Part shown: piece by piece, positions 1 to 9,763 of the stretch
Layout of the letters: each line of letters opens with the position of its first letter
Position numbering within the stretch: position 1 is the stretch's first letter
Source: Cellulosimicrobium sp. ES-005
Lineage (GTDB): Bacteria; Actinomycetota; Actinomycetes; Actinomycetales; Cellulomonadaceae
DNA: 64,000 nt
Assembly (NCBI RefSeq): GCF_040448685.1
Contig: NZ_CP159290.1
Coordinates: 1,240,001 to 1,304,000 of the forward strand
Reading direction: 5' to 3'
Notes under the pieces: model-generated
Databases searched by the model: none
What the model saw: the letters and a program-made list of their open reading frames with translations, nothing else
Told to the model about the DNA's origin: nothing
Position numbers and translations under genes: made by a program

Positions 1-1
1 C

Positions 2-2800
2 ACCGGGTCGGACACGACGCTGATCTTCCCGAAGAAGCGCGAGGCGGAGTTCCACACGACCTCCGACGGCACCACGACGATCCCGAGCCGGGACGTCGAG
101 GGCGGCGGCTCCGTCATCACCGGGTCGAACGGTTCCTGGGCGTCGTACGACCCCGTGAGCCTCTACGGCGTGCAGGCGCTGAACCTGCGCGTCGCGGCGG
201 CGGCCGAGGGCACGATCGAGCTGCGTCGCGACGCGGCCGACGGCGAGCTCCTCGGCACGGCCGAGATCCCGCAGACCGGGCTCGGCACGTTCACGGACGT
301 GACCGTCGAGGTCACCGACCCCATGGAGCCGTTCACGCTCTACGTGGTCTTCCCCGGTGAGGGCGAGCGTCGTCTCAACTTCATCGAGGCCGACGGCAAG
401 GGCGTCTCGGACACCACCCGTCCCAAGGTCCGCATCACGTCCCCCGAGGCGGGCGTCCGCCTCGAGCAGGGCGAGATGGCGGTCACCGCGGAGGCGGACG
501 ACACCGAGAACACGGTGACCCAGGTCGAGTTCTTCGTCGACGGCGAGTCGATCGGCGTCGACGACACGGCTCCGTACGAGGCCACGTGGAACCCGACGGC
601 GGACAACTACTACGAGCTGACCGCCGTCGCCACGAACGACAAGGGTCTGTACACGCGCTCGCGCGTGGTGCTCGCCCAGGTCGGCGACCTCTTCGCGGGG
701 ATGAAGACCTTCACCAACGCGAACGGGACGTTCGAGCAGCTCGCCGAGGGCAAGTACCTCGTCACGTCGGGCGGCGCGAACATGTGGCAGGGCACCAACG
801 AGTACTCGACCATCTACCGCGAGCAGGGCGCCGACGAGAACTGGTCGGCGACGGTGAAGATCAACAGCCAGGGCAACTCGAACGGGTCCGCCAAGGCCGG
901 GATCATCGTCCGCAACGACGTCACGCAGACGGCGAACTCGCAGGGCTACGCGGCCCTGGGCATGCGCCCGAGCGGGGGCTTCGAGTGGCTGCGCGGCAAC
1001 TCCAGCGGGCAGCTCACGGCGTCGACCGGCGCGAGCACGACGAGCTACCCCGCGTGGGTGCGGATCGTGCGCGACGGCGACCTGTACACGGCCTCCTGGA
1101 GCAAGGACGGCGAGAACTTCACGCAGATCGGCGAGCCGCAGGCCCTGCCGGGTGCGGCGTCCGTCCAGGACGTGGGTCTCTTCGTCACGGCGCACAGCAC
1201 GACGGCGACGAGCGCGGTCGAGTTCCAGGACTTCGTGTTCGACGACGACCCGCAGACCGAGGAGCCCGGCGGCGGGAACCCGCCGCAGTGCCTCGCGGAC
1301 TCGTCCGACGAGTTCGACGGCGACGCGATCGACCCGCGATGGACGGTCGTCCGCCAGGCCGACGGCAAGCCGATCACCGTCGCCGACGGCCACGCCGTCC
1401 TGCCGGTCGTGCAGGGCGACATCAACGAGGCGCAGACCGGGCCGATCAGCTACCTCGGTCAGCCCGCGCCCGCCGGGTCGTGGACGCTCGAGACCAAGCT
1501 CGACGTCCCGCTCGCCCGGCACTGGCAGCACGCCGGCCTCCTGGTCCACGTGAACGACGACGAGTACACCAAGCTCGCGTTCACCAAGAACCAGAGCGGC
1601 GCCCGCTTCCTCGAGTTCCAGACCGAGACCGGTGGTGCCCGGACGTGGCACGGCCAGACGGACGTGGCGACGGACTTCCCGTCGTCGATCCACCTGCGCC
1701 TCGTCTCGGACGGGTCCGCGATCACGGCGGCGTACTCGGCGGACGGCCAGGCGTGGACGGCGCTCGGGGGCTCCGCGCCCGTCAAGCCCGGCGCCACGTT
1801 CGGCGTCATGGCGGGCGGCGACACGGCGACCGCCGACACGGTCGCGAAGGTCGACTACGTCCACGTCACCGGCGCCGAGCCGGACGACGGCGTGCGCGAG
1901 CCGAGCGACGAGTTCGAGGGCGACGCCCTCGACGGCTGCCGCTGGGACGCGATCGTGCGCTACGACGGGTCGAAGGTCGCCGTCGCCGACGGCGAGCTGC
2001 GCATCACGACCCAGCCGGGCGACATCAACGCCGGGAACAACGGCGACCCGCGCAACTTCGTCCTCCAGACCGCTCCGGAGGGTGACTGGGTCGTCGAGAC
2101 GCGGTTCAAGGCGCCGCTCGTGCACCGGTGGCAGCTCGCGGGCCTCATCGCGTACGGCGACGACGACAACTACGTCAAGGCCGACGTGCTCGCGAAGAAC
2201 GCACCGGGTGCGGCGCTCAACCTCGGCGCCGAGCTCGTCTCGGAGAAGGGCGGCCAGTTCGGCAACGGCGGCAACCGCCAGCTCGAGCTCGCCGACTCGA
2301 CCGAGTCGGGCTACTGGTACCTGCGGCTCGAGAAGGTGGGCAGCACCTACCAGGGCTGGGTCAGCGACGGCGGGGTGACCTGGACGCCGCTGGGCGCCCC
2401 GGTCACCAACGACGCGGCGCTGACGAAGGTCGGCCTCATGGCGATCGGCCCGGAGCAGGAGACCCCGGTCACGGTGGCGTTCGACTGGTTCCGTCTCACG
2501 ACGGAGTCCGAGCCGGAGCCGACGGTCGACGTCGAGGTCACCGCGTCCGCCCGCTGCCTCGCGGGCAAGGCGTACCTCGCGATCCGGGCGACGAACGTCG
2601 ACGAGGCGCCCGTCGCGATCACCCTGACCACGCCGTTCGGCTCCAAGGAGTTCGGCGCGGTCGAGGTGGGCGGCAACGCCTACCAGTCGTTCGCGTCGCG
2701 TGCGACGTCGTTCGACGCGGGCACGGCCACGGTCACGGCGACGCTCGGCGACGTCACGACCGAGATCGAGGTGCCGTACGACGCCGTGAGCTGCGGCTGA
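2..2800 (+). CDS. Secreted multidomain carbohydrate-binding protein, 5' truncated by window edge
   Basis: The frame is open from the first bases, so the true start lies upstream; 932 residues are visible. In order they show a CBM6-like beta-sandwich (about 1-135), a bacterial Ig-like domain (about 140-230, with the phrase VEFFVDGESIG typical of that fold), three concanavalin/laminin-G-like modules of about 190-210 residues, the last two opening with an S-D-E-F-(D/E)-G-D-A motif, and a C-terminal domain of about 90 residues containing RCLAGKAY and ending in SCG. That C-terminal domain and the S-D-E-F modules recur in the large protein starting at 4004, so the two are paralogous in their accessory parts. 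A catalytic domain, if any, lies outside the window. It is probably extracellular and polysaccharide-binding. There is no LPXTG motif or C-terminal membrane segment. Domain names are from recognition, not a search. Confidence 0.85.
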   Translation, partial: TGSDTTLIFPKKREAEFHTTSDGTTTIPSRDVEGGGSVITGSNGSWASYDPVSLYGVQALNLRVAAAAEGTIELRRDAADGELLGTAEIPQTGLGTFTDVTVEVTDPMEPFTLYVVFPGEGERRLNFIEADGKGVSDTTRPKVRITSPEAGVRLEQGEMAVTAEADDTENTVTQVEFFVDGESIGVDDTAPYEATWNPTADNYYELTAVATNDKGLYTRSRVVLAQVGDLFAGMKTFTNANGTFEQLAEGKYLVTSGGANMWQGTNEYSTIYREQGADENWSATVKINSQGNSNGSAKAGIIVRNDVTQTANSQGYAALGMRPSGGFEWLRGNSSGQLTASTGASTTSYPAWVRIVRDGDLYTASWSKDGENFTQIGEPQALPGAASVQDVGLFVTAHSTTATSAVEFQDFVFDDDPQTEEPGGGNPPQCLADSSDEFDGDAIDPRWTVVRQADGKPITVADGHAVLPVVQGDINEAQTGPISYLGQPAPAGSWTLETKLDVPLARHWQHAGLLVHVNDDEYTKLAFTKNQSGARFLEFQTETGGARTWHGQTDVATDFPSSIHLRLVSDGSAITAAYSADGQAWTALGGSAPVKPGATFGVMAGGDTATADTVAKVDYVHVTGAEPDDGVREPSDEFEGDALDGCRWDAIVRYDGSKVAVADGELRITTQPGDINAGNNGDPRNFVLQTAPEGDWVVETRFKAPLVHRWQLAGLIAYGDDDNYVKADVLAKNAPGAALNLGAELVSEKGGQFGNGGNRQLELADSTESGYWYLRLEKVGSTYQGWVSDGGVTWTPLGAPVTNDAALTKVGLMAIGPEQETPVTVAFDWFRLTTESEPEPTVDVEVTASARCLAGKAYLAIRATNVDEAPVAITLTTPFGSKEFGAVEVGGNAYQSFASRATSFDAGTATVTATLGDVTTEIEVPYDAVSCG

Positions 2801-2805
2801 CGGCG

Positions 2806-2875
2806 GGCCGGTGACGGGCGACCCGCTCCCGTCACCGGCCACCGCGCCGGCCCGGCCTCGCGGCCGGGCCGGCGC
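2806..2875 (+). terminator. Tandem hairpin terminator after the first secreted-protein gene
   Basis: Two strong GC hairpins follow the stop. The first pairs 2806-2818 with 2828-2840 (13 bp). The second pairs 2844-2857 with 2862-2875 (14 bp, loop TCGC). There is no U-tract, as is common in actinobacteria. The next gene starts at 2912 with its own ribosome binding site. Confidence 0.7.
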
Positions 2876-2911
2876 ACACCGAGCGGGACGACCCAGGGAC
2901 AGGAGCGACAG

Positions 2912-3802
2912 GTGGCACAGCGCACCGCAGGACGGACGTCCGCGACCCGGACGCCGGCGGCGAGGGACGCCCGCACGGGCTCCGGCCGCACGGGTGGCCC
3001 GACGACGACGCCCGCCCGCTCCCGCCCCGCCGACCGGGGCGGTGCCGGCCGCCCCGAGCCCCGGCCGCCGGCGCGCGTCCGCGCGCGCCGGTGGTTCGCG
3101 GGTCTCGACCCCTGGCGCCGGGTGCTCCTGGTGCTCGCCGCGCTCGCCGTCGTCGCGGTGGTGGTCGCACTCGTCGTGGTGCTGACCCGTCAGGCGCCGG
3201 CCGCGACCGACGAGGGCTTCGCCGTCGACCCCGCGCGCGTCGCCGAGCTCGAGGCCGCCGAGGAGGAGCGCGACGCCGACAACCTCGTCGCGTCGATCGA
3301 GCACGCCGAGCACGTGCAGGCCGAGCTCGTCCCCGTCCTGCACGGGCTGCACGCGGTGCTCCCCGTCGACGGCTCGACCGCCGTCCCCGCGGACCCCGCC
3401 GAGATCGCGGACTGGCGCGCGACCGTCGACGGCCTCGTGGCCGAGACCGAGTCGCTCCAGAGCGGCTCCTCCGAGCACAACATCGTCCGCAACGGGATGC
3501 TCACCTCGCTCCGGCTCGTCGGCGACACGCTCGACGCGGTCGGCCTCGCGGCCGCCGCGGACGCGAGCGACCCGACCACCGCCGCGGACCTCTACACCCT
3601 CGCCGGTGAGCTGCGCACCCGCGCCGTGGACGCGTGGGGCCTCGCCGCGATCCAGCTCGACCTCCGCTCGACCGCCGGGGGACAGGGGCACGTCCACGTG
3701 TTCCTGCCCGTGCACCCGGACGACTCGCTCGACGGCGGCATGGACCTCGGGCACGAGGGCGGTTCCGCGGACGAGGACGCGCACGAGGACCACGACCACT
3801 GA
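2912..3802 (+). CDS. Membrane-anchored protein with His/Asp/Glu-rich C-terminal tail, function unknown
   Basis: 296 aa from a GTG start preceded by AGGAG at 2901-2905. Residues 1-69 are disordered and rich in Arg, Thr, Pro and Gly. Residues about 70-93 form one hydrophobic transmembrane segment (WRRVLLVLAALAVVAVVVAL), so the protein is probably N-in, C-out. The extracellular part is helical, with an E-A-A-E-E-E-R coiled-coil-like stretch. The last 35 or so residues are rich in His, Asp and Glu (HVHVFLPVHP followed by HEDHDH at the end), which looks able to bind divalent metal. I do not recognise the family. It lies between two large secreted carbohydrate-active proteins, so a role at the cell surface with them is possible but only inferred. 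Confidence 0.75.
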   Translation: MAQRTAGRTSATRTPAARDARTGSGRTGGPTTTPARSRPADRGGAGRPEPRPPARVRARRWFAGLDPWRRVLLVLAALAVVAVVVALVVVLTRQAPAATDEGFAVDPARVAELEAAEEERDADNLVASIEHAEHVQAELVPVLHGLHAVLPVDGSTAVPADPAEIADWRATVDGLVAETESLQSGSSEHNIVRNGMLTSLRLVGDTLDAVGLAAAADASDPTTAADLYTLAGELRTRAVDAWGLAAIQLDLRSTAGGQGHVHVFLPVHPDDSLDGGMDLGHEGGSADEDAHEDHDH

Positions 3803-3807
3803 CCCAC

Positions 3808-3830
3808 GGCGGCCCCACGGACGGGCCGCC
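3808..3830 (+). terminator. Short hairpin, possible weak terminator
   Basis: GGCGGCCC at 3808-3815 pairs with GGGCCGCC at 3823-3830. It directly follows the stop of the His-tailed membrane protein. Only 8 bp and no U-tract, so it may be partial. Confidence 0.35.
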
Positions 3831-4003
3831 CCACCGACCTCCCGGTCGGGCGCCCTCCGGGGTGCAGGCCGAGCCCGACCGGGACCTGACCCCAGCGCTC
3901 CGCACGACGACGCGCGGAGCACGACGCACCACGAGGAAGGGGAGCACGACCAGCGGCACGGCGACGTCGCCGAGCCGCACCGATCAGTTCTCAAGGAGGA
4001 GAA

Positions 4004-7000
4004 GTGACAGCACGACCTTCGAGGGGTCGGCGCCAGGGGGTCGCGGCGGTCACCGCCGCGGCCCTCGTCGCGCCGGCGCTCACCCTCGCGACGGCGGCCC
4101 CCGCCGCCGCGCACGACGAGTTCTCCGTCATGGTCTTCAGCAAGACCGCAGCCTTCCGGCACGGCTCGATCCCCGCGGGCATCGCGGCGATCCAGCAGCT
4201 CGGCACCGAGCACCACTTCGCCGTGACCCCGACCGAGGACGCGGGAGCCTTCACGGACGAGAACCTCGCCCAGTACGACGCCGTCGTCTGGCTGTCCACC
4301 ACGGGCGACGTCCTGAACGACGAGCAGCAGGGCGCGTTCGAGCGGTACATCGCCGCCGGCGGCGGGTACGCCGGCGTCCACGCGGCGTCCGACACCGAGT
4401 ACGACTGGCCCTGGTACGGCGAGCTCGTCGGGGCGTACTTCAACAGCCACCCCCAGAACCAGGACGCGACGGTCGTCGTCGCCGACGACGAGCACCCCTC
4501 GACCGCCCACCTCCCGGCGGCCTGGGACCGGTACGACGAGTGGTACAACTACCGCGAGAACCCGCGCGGCCAGGTCCACGTGCTCGCGAGCCTCGACGAG
4601 TCCTCGTACTCGCCGGGGTCGGGCGCCATGGGCGCCGACCACCCGATCGCGTGGTGCCAGGAGTACGGCGGCGGCCGGTCCTGGTACACGGGCGGCGGCC
4701 ACACCGACGAGTCGTACACCGACCCGGCGTTCGTCCAGCACCTGCTCGGCGGCATCCAGACCGCCGCGGGGGCCGTCGACGCCGACTGCGGCGCGACGGT
4801 CGACGCCTCGTTCGAGCAGGTGACGCTCGCCAAGGGCGCGGCCAAGACGGGCGAGCCGATCGCGATGGCCGTCCTGCCGGACGGCGACGTCCTGCACACC
4901 TCGCGCGACGGGCGCGTCTGGTACACGACGGCGGACGCGACGACGGCGCTCGCGGGCACCGTCCCCGTGTACACGCACGACGAGGACGGCCTCCAGGGCG
5001 TCGCGATCGACCCGGGCTTCGCCGAGAACCGCTGGGTCTACCTCTACTACGCGCCCAAGCTCGACACGCCGCCGGGCGACGCGCCCGAGACGTCGGCCGA
5101 CCCGGCCGCGTTCGAGGCGTTCGAGGGGTACAACCAGCTCTCGCGGTTCCGGCTCACGGAGCAGAACCTGCTGGACCTCGCGAGCGAGCAGAAGATCCTC
5201 GAGGTCCCGGCCGACCGCGGGCTGTGCTGCCACGCGGGCGGCGAGATCGACTTCGACGCCGAGGGCAACCTCTACCTGTCGACCGGTGACGACACGAACC
5301 CGTTCGCGTCGGACGGCTACGCGCCGATCGACGAGCGGGCGACCCGCAACCCGGCGTTCGACGCCCGCCGCAGCTCGGGCAACACGAACGACCTGCGGGG
5401 CAAGCTCCTGCGCATCACCGTCGCCGAGGACGGGTCGTACACGGTCCCCGAGGGCAACCTCTTCCCCGAGGGCGAGTACGAGGCCGGCAAGACCCGGCCG
5501 GAGATCTACGCGATGGGCTTCCGCAACCCGTTCCGCTTCGCGGTCGACAAGGCGACCGGCGAGGTCCACCTCGGCGACTACGGCCCCGACGCGGGCGGCG
5601 CGAACGCGAACCGCGGCCCTGGCGGGACGGTCGAGTTCAACGTCATCTCCGAGGCGGGCAACTACGGCTGGCCGTACTGCATCGGCGACAACCTCGCGTA
5701 CAACGACTACGACTTCGAGACGAAGGTCTCCGGGCCGAAGTTCGACTGCGCGGCACCCAAGAACACGAGCCCGCACAACACGGGCCTCGTCGACCTCCCG
5801 CCCGCCGTGCCGGCGTGGCAGCCGTACGACGGCGGGTCCGTGCCCGCGTTCGGGACGGGCGGCGAGTCCCCGATGGGCGCCGTCGTCTACGACTACGACC
5901 CCGAGCTCGAGTCCGAGACCAAGTTCCCCGCGTACTACGACGGCAAGCCGCTGCTCTACGAGTGGGACCGCGCGTGGATCAAGGAGGCGATCCGGAACGA
6001 GGACGGCAGCCCCGCGGGCTTCGTGCCGGCGCTGGAGTTCATGGACCTGCGCCGGCCGATGAACCTCGAGTTCGGCCCGGACGGCTCGCTCTACGTGCTC
6101 GACTACGGCGGCGGCTACTTCGGGGGCGACGCCCTCTCGGCCGTCTACCGGATCGACTACGTGCGCGGCGGCCGCTCGCCGGTCGCGCAGATCGACGCGA
6201 CGCCGACGAACGGCCAGGCGCCGCTCGTCGTGTCGTTCGACGGCACCGGCTCCTCGCACCCGGACGGCAAGGAGTTCACGTACGCCTGGGACCTCGACGG
6301 TGACGGCGAGACCGACGCCACCGACGCCCAGGTCTCGCGGACGTTCACGGAGAACGGCCAGCACGAGGTGCGGCTCACCGTCACCGACGCCGACGGCAAG
6401 CAGGGCGTGGCGACCACGACCGTCACCGTGGGCAACACCGCGCCCGAGGTGACGCTCGAGCTCCCGGCCGACGGCCAGTTCTTCGACTTCGGCGACCAGG
6501 TCCCCTTCCGGGTCACGGTCACCGACGCCGAGGACGGCGCGCAGGTCGACTGCAGCCGGGTCGTCGTCGAGTACATCCTCGGCCACGACAACCACGGCCA
6601 CCCGCTGTCCAGCGCCACGGGCTGCGAGGGCGTCCTCACGACCGCCAAGGACGAGGGGCACGGCCTCGACGCGAACATCTTCGGCGTCGTCAACGCGACG
6701 TACACCGACGGCGGGGGCGCCGACGGCGTGCCCGCGCTCGCGTCCGACGACGAGGCCGTCCTGCACACGCGCACCAAGCAGGCCGAGTACTTCACCGACA
6801 GCCAGGGCGTCCAGGTCGTCGCGAAGGACGTCTCCGAGGGCGGCAAGCAGCTCGGCTACATCGCGGCCGGCGACTGGTTCGCGTTCGACCGGATGAACCT
6901 CGCGGGCATCGACGCGATCTCCGCGCGGTACAGCTCGGGCGGCTCCGGCGGCGTGCTCGACGTGCGGGACGGTGCCGTGGACGGCCCGCTCCTCGCGACG

Positions 7001-8995
7001 CTCACGCTGTCGCCGACCGGGAGCTGGGAGACGCCGGCGCGCACGCAGGCGGTCCCGGTCACCGACCCGGGCGGCACGCGCACGCTCTACTTCGTCGCGC
7101 GCTCGACGACGGGGGCGACGGGCGACATGTTCGACGTCGACTCCGTCACCTTCACGGGCCGGGGCGCGGCGAACAACGTGGCCCCGGTGGTCGGCTCCGT
7201 GACGGCGACGCCCGCCACGGGCGACGCGCCGCTCGACGTCGCGTTCGCCGCGCAGGCCACCGACGCCGACGGCGACGCGCTCACGTACGCGTGGGAGTTC
7301 GGCGACGGCGGCACGGCGACGGGCGCGACGGCGCAGCACACCTACGCCGAGGCCGGGAGCTACACGGCCACGGTCACCGTGAGCGACCCGTCGGGCGCAC
7401 GCGCGACCGGGACCGTCGCGGTCTCCGTGTACGGCACGCTCGAGTGCACCGAGCCGGACCCGCAGCGCGGGCCCGCGGACGAGTTCGAGGGCGAGGCGCT
7501 CGACGGCTGCCGCTGGGACGTCGTGGACCTCCGCCCGGACCTCGCCCAGGTGCGCGACGGGAAGTGGGTCGTGCGCACGACCGACGCCGACTTCGCCGGC
7601 ACCGGGAACCAGCGCGTGCCGAACATCATCACGACCGACCAGCCGGGCGACTCCTGGACGGTCGAGACGAAGATGACGGCCGCGTTCGCGAACCAGTACC
7701 AGCAGGGCGGCCTCATCGTCCGCGCGTCGGAGTCCGACTACGTCAAGCTCGCCGTGGTCCAGCACCCCGGTGGCCTGCGCGTCGAGCTCCGCAGCGAGAT
7801 CGGCGACGTCGTGCAGTCCACGAACGGCGACGTCCTCGACGTCGCGAAGCCCGTCTACGGCGAGTACCTGCTGCGCCTGTCGCGCGACGGCGACTCGTTC
7901 ACCGGGTCGTTCTCGCTCGACAACGGGCAGACCTGGGTCCCGACCACGCGCGCGGTCACGCACGCGGGGCTCGGCGACGCGGGCGTCGGCGTGTTCGCGC
8001 TCGGCAAGAGCGCGGGCGCGAACCAGATCGACGTCGCGTTCGACCACGTGCGCGAGGTCGACGGCAGCGGCGTCCCCGTGTGCGAGGACGTCACCGCGAG
8101 CGACACGTTCGACGGCAGCGGGTCCGGCCTCGGCCTCGACCCGTGCCGCTGGTACGTCGTCAACGCCGACCCGTCGCGGCTCGCCGTCGCGGACGGCGCG
8201 CTGCAGCTCACCACGACCGACGACGACGTGTACGGCGCGACGAACTCCACCGTGCCCAACATCGTCCGCTCGAAGGTCGTGACGGGCGACGAGTGGACCG
8301 TCGAGACGACGGTGCGCGCCGACCTCACGCAGAACTACCACCAGGGCGGCCTCATGGTCTACAAGGACCAGGCCAACTACGTGAAGGTCGGCGTGATCCA
8401 CAACGGCGGCACCGCCGGGACGGTCGGCTTCGAGGTCCGCAGCGAGACGGGCGACGTCGTGCTGCAGCCGCAGCCCGGCGTCGGCTCGCTGCCGCGCGAG
8501 GCGGACGGGACGTACCACGTGCGTCTCGCCCGGTCCGGCGACACGTTCGTCGGCTCGTGGTCGCTCGACGGCGAGCAGTGGACCGAGCTCGCGGCCGTGA
8601 CGAACGACCAGCTCGACGGGATCGGGGTCGGGCCGTTCGCGCTCGGCAAGAACCAGACCCAGCCCACGGTCGTCGCGTTCGAGGACTTCGTCCTCGTGGG
8701 CGAGGTGGTCGAGCAGCCGCTCGACGTCACGACCGAGGTCCAGGTCCGGTGCCTCGCCGGCAAGGCGTACGTCGCGGTGCGCGCGACGAACGCCGACGGC
8801 GTCCCGATCGACGTCACGCTGACGACGCCGTTCGGCACCAAGGCGTTCACCGCCGTCCGGCCGGGCGCCTCGGCGTACCAGTCGTTCGCCGCCCGGGCGA
8901 CGTCCGTCGAGGCGGGCGTCGTGGGCGTCGCGGCGACGGGCGACGGCCGCACGTTCGCGGCCGATCTCGCGTACGACGCCACGAGCTGCGGCTGA
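4004..8995 (+). CDS. Secreted ThuA / glucose-sorbosone dehydrogenase-like multidomain protein
   Basis: 1663 aa from a GTG with AAGGAGGA at 3993-4000. There is a signal peptide with probable cleavage after AAA at residue 36. Domains in order: ThuA-like (about 40-260; class I glutamine-amidotransferase fold seen in sugar-utilisation proteins), a six-bladed glucose/sorbosone dehydrogenase-like propeller (about 269-722), PKD (726-812), an uncharacterised linker domain (813-930), CBM6 (930-1055), PKD (1060-1143, with AWEFGDGG), two laminin-G-like modules (about 1147-1358 and 1362-1567) and the 90-residue C-terminal domain ending in SCG that is shared with the gene at the start of the window. The protein should be exported and act on or bind a carbohydrate outside the cell. 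Oxidation of a sugar with PQQ is suggested by the family but not proven here. A palindromic terminator follows. Confidence 0.9.
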   Translation: MTARPSRGRRQGVAAVTAAALVAPALTLATAAPAAAHDEFSVMVFSKTAAFRHGSIPAGIAAIQQLGTEHHFAVTPTEDAGAFTDENLAQYDAVVWLSTTGDVLNDEQQGAFERYIAAGGGYAGVHAASDTEYDWPWYGELVGAYFNSHPQNQDATVVVADDEHPSTAHLPAAWDRYDEWYNYRENPRGQVHVLASLDESSYSPGSGAMGADHPIAWCQEYGGGRSWYTGGGHTDESYTDPAFVQHLLGGIQTAAGAVDADCGATVDASFEQVTLAKGAAKTGEPIAMAVLPDGDVLHTSRDGRVWYTTADATTALAGTVPVYTHDEDGLQGVAIDPGFAENRWVYLYYAPKLDTPPGDAPETSADPAAFEAFEGYNQLSRFRLTEQNLLDLASEQKILEVPADRGLCCHAGGEIDFDAEGNLYLSTGDDTNPFASDGYAPIDERATRNPAFDARRSSGNTNDLRGKLLRITVAEDGSYTVPEGNLFPEGEYEAGKTRPEIYAMGFRNPFRFAVDKATGEVHLGDYGPDAGGANANRGPGGTVEFNVISEAGNYGWPYCIGDNLAYNDYDFETKVSGPKFDCAAPKNTSPHNTGLVDLPPAVPAWQPYDGGSVPAFGTGGESPMGAVVYDYDPELESETKFPAYYDGKPLLYEWDRAWIKEAIRNEDGSPAGFVPALEFMDLRRPMNLEFGPDGSLYVLDYGGGYFGGDALSAVYRIDYVRGGRSPVAQIDATPTNGQAPLVVSFDGTGSSHPDGKEFTYAWDLDGDGETDATDAQVSRTFTENGQHEVRLTVTDADGKQGVATTTVTVGNTAPEVTLELPADGQFFDFGDQVPFRVTVTDAEDGAQVDCSRVVVEYILGHDNHGHPLSSATGCEGVLTTAKDEGHGLDANIFGVVNATYTDGGGADGVPALASDDEAVLHTRTKQAEYFTDSQGVQVVAKDVSEGGKQLGYIAAGDWFAFDRMNLAGIDAISARYSSGGSGGVLDVRDGAVDGPLLATLTLSPTGSWETPARTQAVPVTDPGGTRTLYFVARSTTGATGDMFDVDSVTFTGRGAANNVAPVVGSVTATPATGDAPLDVAFAAQATDADGDALTYAWEFGDGGTATGATAQHTYAEAGSYTATVTVSDPSGARATGTVAVSVYGTLECTEPDPQRGPADEFEGEALDGCRWDVVDLRPDLAQVRDGKWVVRTTDADFAGTGNQRVPNIITTDQPGDSWTVETKMTAAFANQYQQGGLIVRASESDYVKLAVVQHPGGLRVELRSEIGDVVQSTNGDVLDVAKPVYGEYLLRLSRDGDSFTGSFSLDNGQTWVPTTRAVTHAGLGDAGVGVFALGKSAGANQIDVAFDHVREVDGSGVPVCEDVTASDTFDGSGSGLGLDPCRWYVVNADPSRLAVADGALQLTTTDDDVYGATNSTVPNIVRSKVVTGDEWTVETTVRADLTQNYHQGGLMVYKDQANYVKVGVIHNGGTAGTVGFEVRSETGDVVLQPQPGVGSLPREADGTYHVRLARSGDTFVGSWSLDGEQWTELAAVTNDQLDGIGVGPFALGKNQTQPTVVAFEDFVLVGEVVEQPLDVTTEVQVRCLAGKAYVAVRATNADGVPIDVTLTTPFGTKAFTAVRPGASAYQSFAARATSVEAGVVGVAATGDGRTFAADLAYDATSCG

Positions 8996-9017
8996 CGCGG
9001 CAGCTCGCGCAGCAGGC

Positions 9018-9053
9018 CGAGGGCCGGTCGGGGACGTCCCCGACCGGCCCTCG
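9018..9053. terminator. Bidirectional terminator between convergent genes
   Basis: A perfect 36-bp palindrome (18-bp arms, 9018-9035 and 9036-9053) lies between the stop of the ThuA-containing gene and the stop of the convergent acetyltransferase. It can serve both strands. Confidence 0.8.
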
Positions 9054-9076
9054 GTCGCGCGGGACGTCGCGCCGCG

Positions 9077-9682
9077 TCAGGCGCGGGGGAGCGCCATGAC
9101 CACGTCGGTGTGCGTCTCGCCGCCGACCACATAGGTGCGCCCGCCGACGACGTCGAAGCGGTGCTTGTGGTAGAACGCCTGCGCCCGGGCGTTGAGACCG
9201 TTCGTGCCGAGCCAGACGCGCAGGCCGGGACCGAGCCGAGCGGCCGCGTCGGTCGCCGCGGTCATGAGCACGCCCGCCACACCCGTGCCCTGGGCGTCGG
9301 GGTGCACGTAGATCTTCGACAGCTCGACCGCCTCGCCGGGCCCGACGGCCGCCGCGACGTCCGGGTCGTCCGGCTCGCCGCGGACGAGGAGCGCGTACCC
9401 GAGGAGGCCCGGGTCGTCGTGCGCGTCGGGGACGTCGTCCGTGACGTCGTCGGGCACCGGCTCGACGAGGAGGAGCGCGTGCGCGGCGCTCGCGGCCCAC
9501 CCGCGGAACCGCTCGGGCGAGAGCTGGGTCGCGACGTGCTCGGCGATCGCCTCGGGCGACGTACCGGGCGGGCACGCGAGCGGGAAGGTCAGGGCGGCGA
9601 GCCCGGCGAGCGCGGGTGCGTCGGCGGTCGTCGCGCGGCGCACGCGGACGGCGGCCGGGGCGGTGGTCAGGTCGTCGGGCAT
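9077..9682 (-). CDS. GNAT-family N-acetyltransferase
   Basis: 201 aa. GNAT fold: beta4-alpha3 region with V-E-L-S-K-I-Y-V-H, then the acetyl-CoA loop P-D-A-Q-G-T-G-V-A, and a late [11 protein letters not shown] motif typical of the C-terminal half. It transfers an acetyl group from acetyl-CoA to an amine; the substrate is not predictable. The start is the ATG at 9682: a TAGATT -10 hexamer (9695 to 9690 on the minus strand) ends 7 nt before it and no Shine-Dalgarno is present, which suggests a leaderless mRNA. It diverges from pxpA, which also appears leaderless. Confidence 0.85.
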   Translation of the reverse strand: MPDDLTTAPAAVRVRRATTADAPALAGLAALTFPLACPPGTSPEAIAEHVATQLSPERFRGWAASAAHALLLVEPVPDDVTDDVPDAHDDPGLLGYALLVRGEPDDPDVAAAVGPGEAVELSKIYVHPDAQGTGVAGVLMTAATDAAARLGPGLRVWLGTNGLNARAQAFYHKHRFDVVGGRTYVVGGETHTDVVMALPRA

Positions 9683-9689
9683 GCCTGCG

Positions 9690-9757
9690 AATCTACGCCC
9701 GCGAGCCGGGCGGGCGGGTCCCGCACCCGCCCGCGCGGCGGCGCCTCCGGGCATGAT
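9690..9757. promoter_or_regulatory. Divergent leaderless promoters for the acetyltransferase and pxpA
   Basis: On the minus strand TAGATT (9695-9690) ends 7 nt before the ATG at 9682. On the plus strand CATGAT (9752-9757) ends 6 nt before the GTG at 9764. Neither start has a Shine-Dalgarno. Spacing of 6-8 nt between the -10 and the start codon is what leaderless actinobacterial genes show. Confidence 0.55.
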
Positions 9758-9763
9758 GGACGC

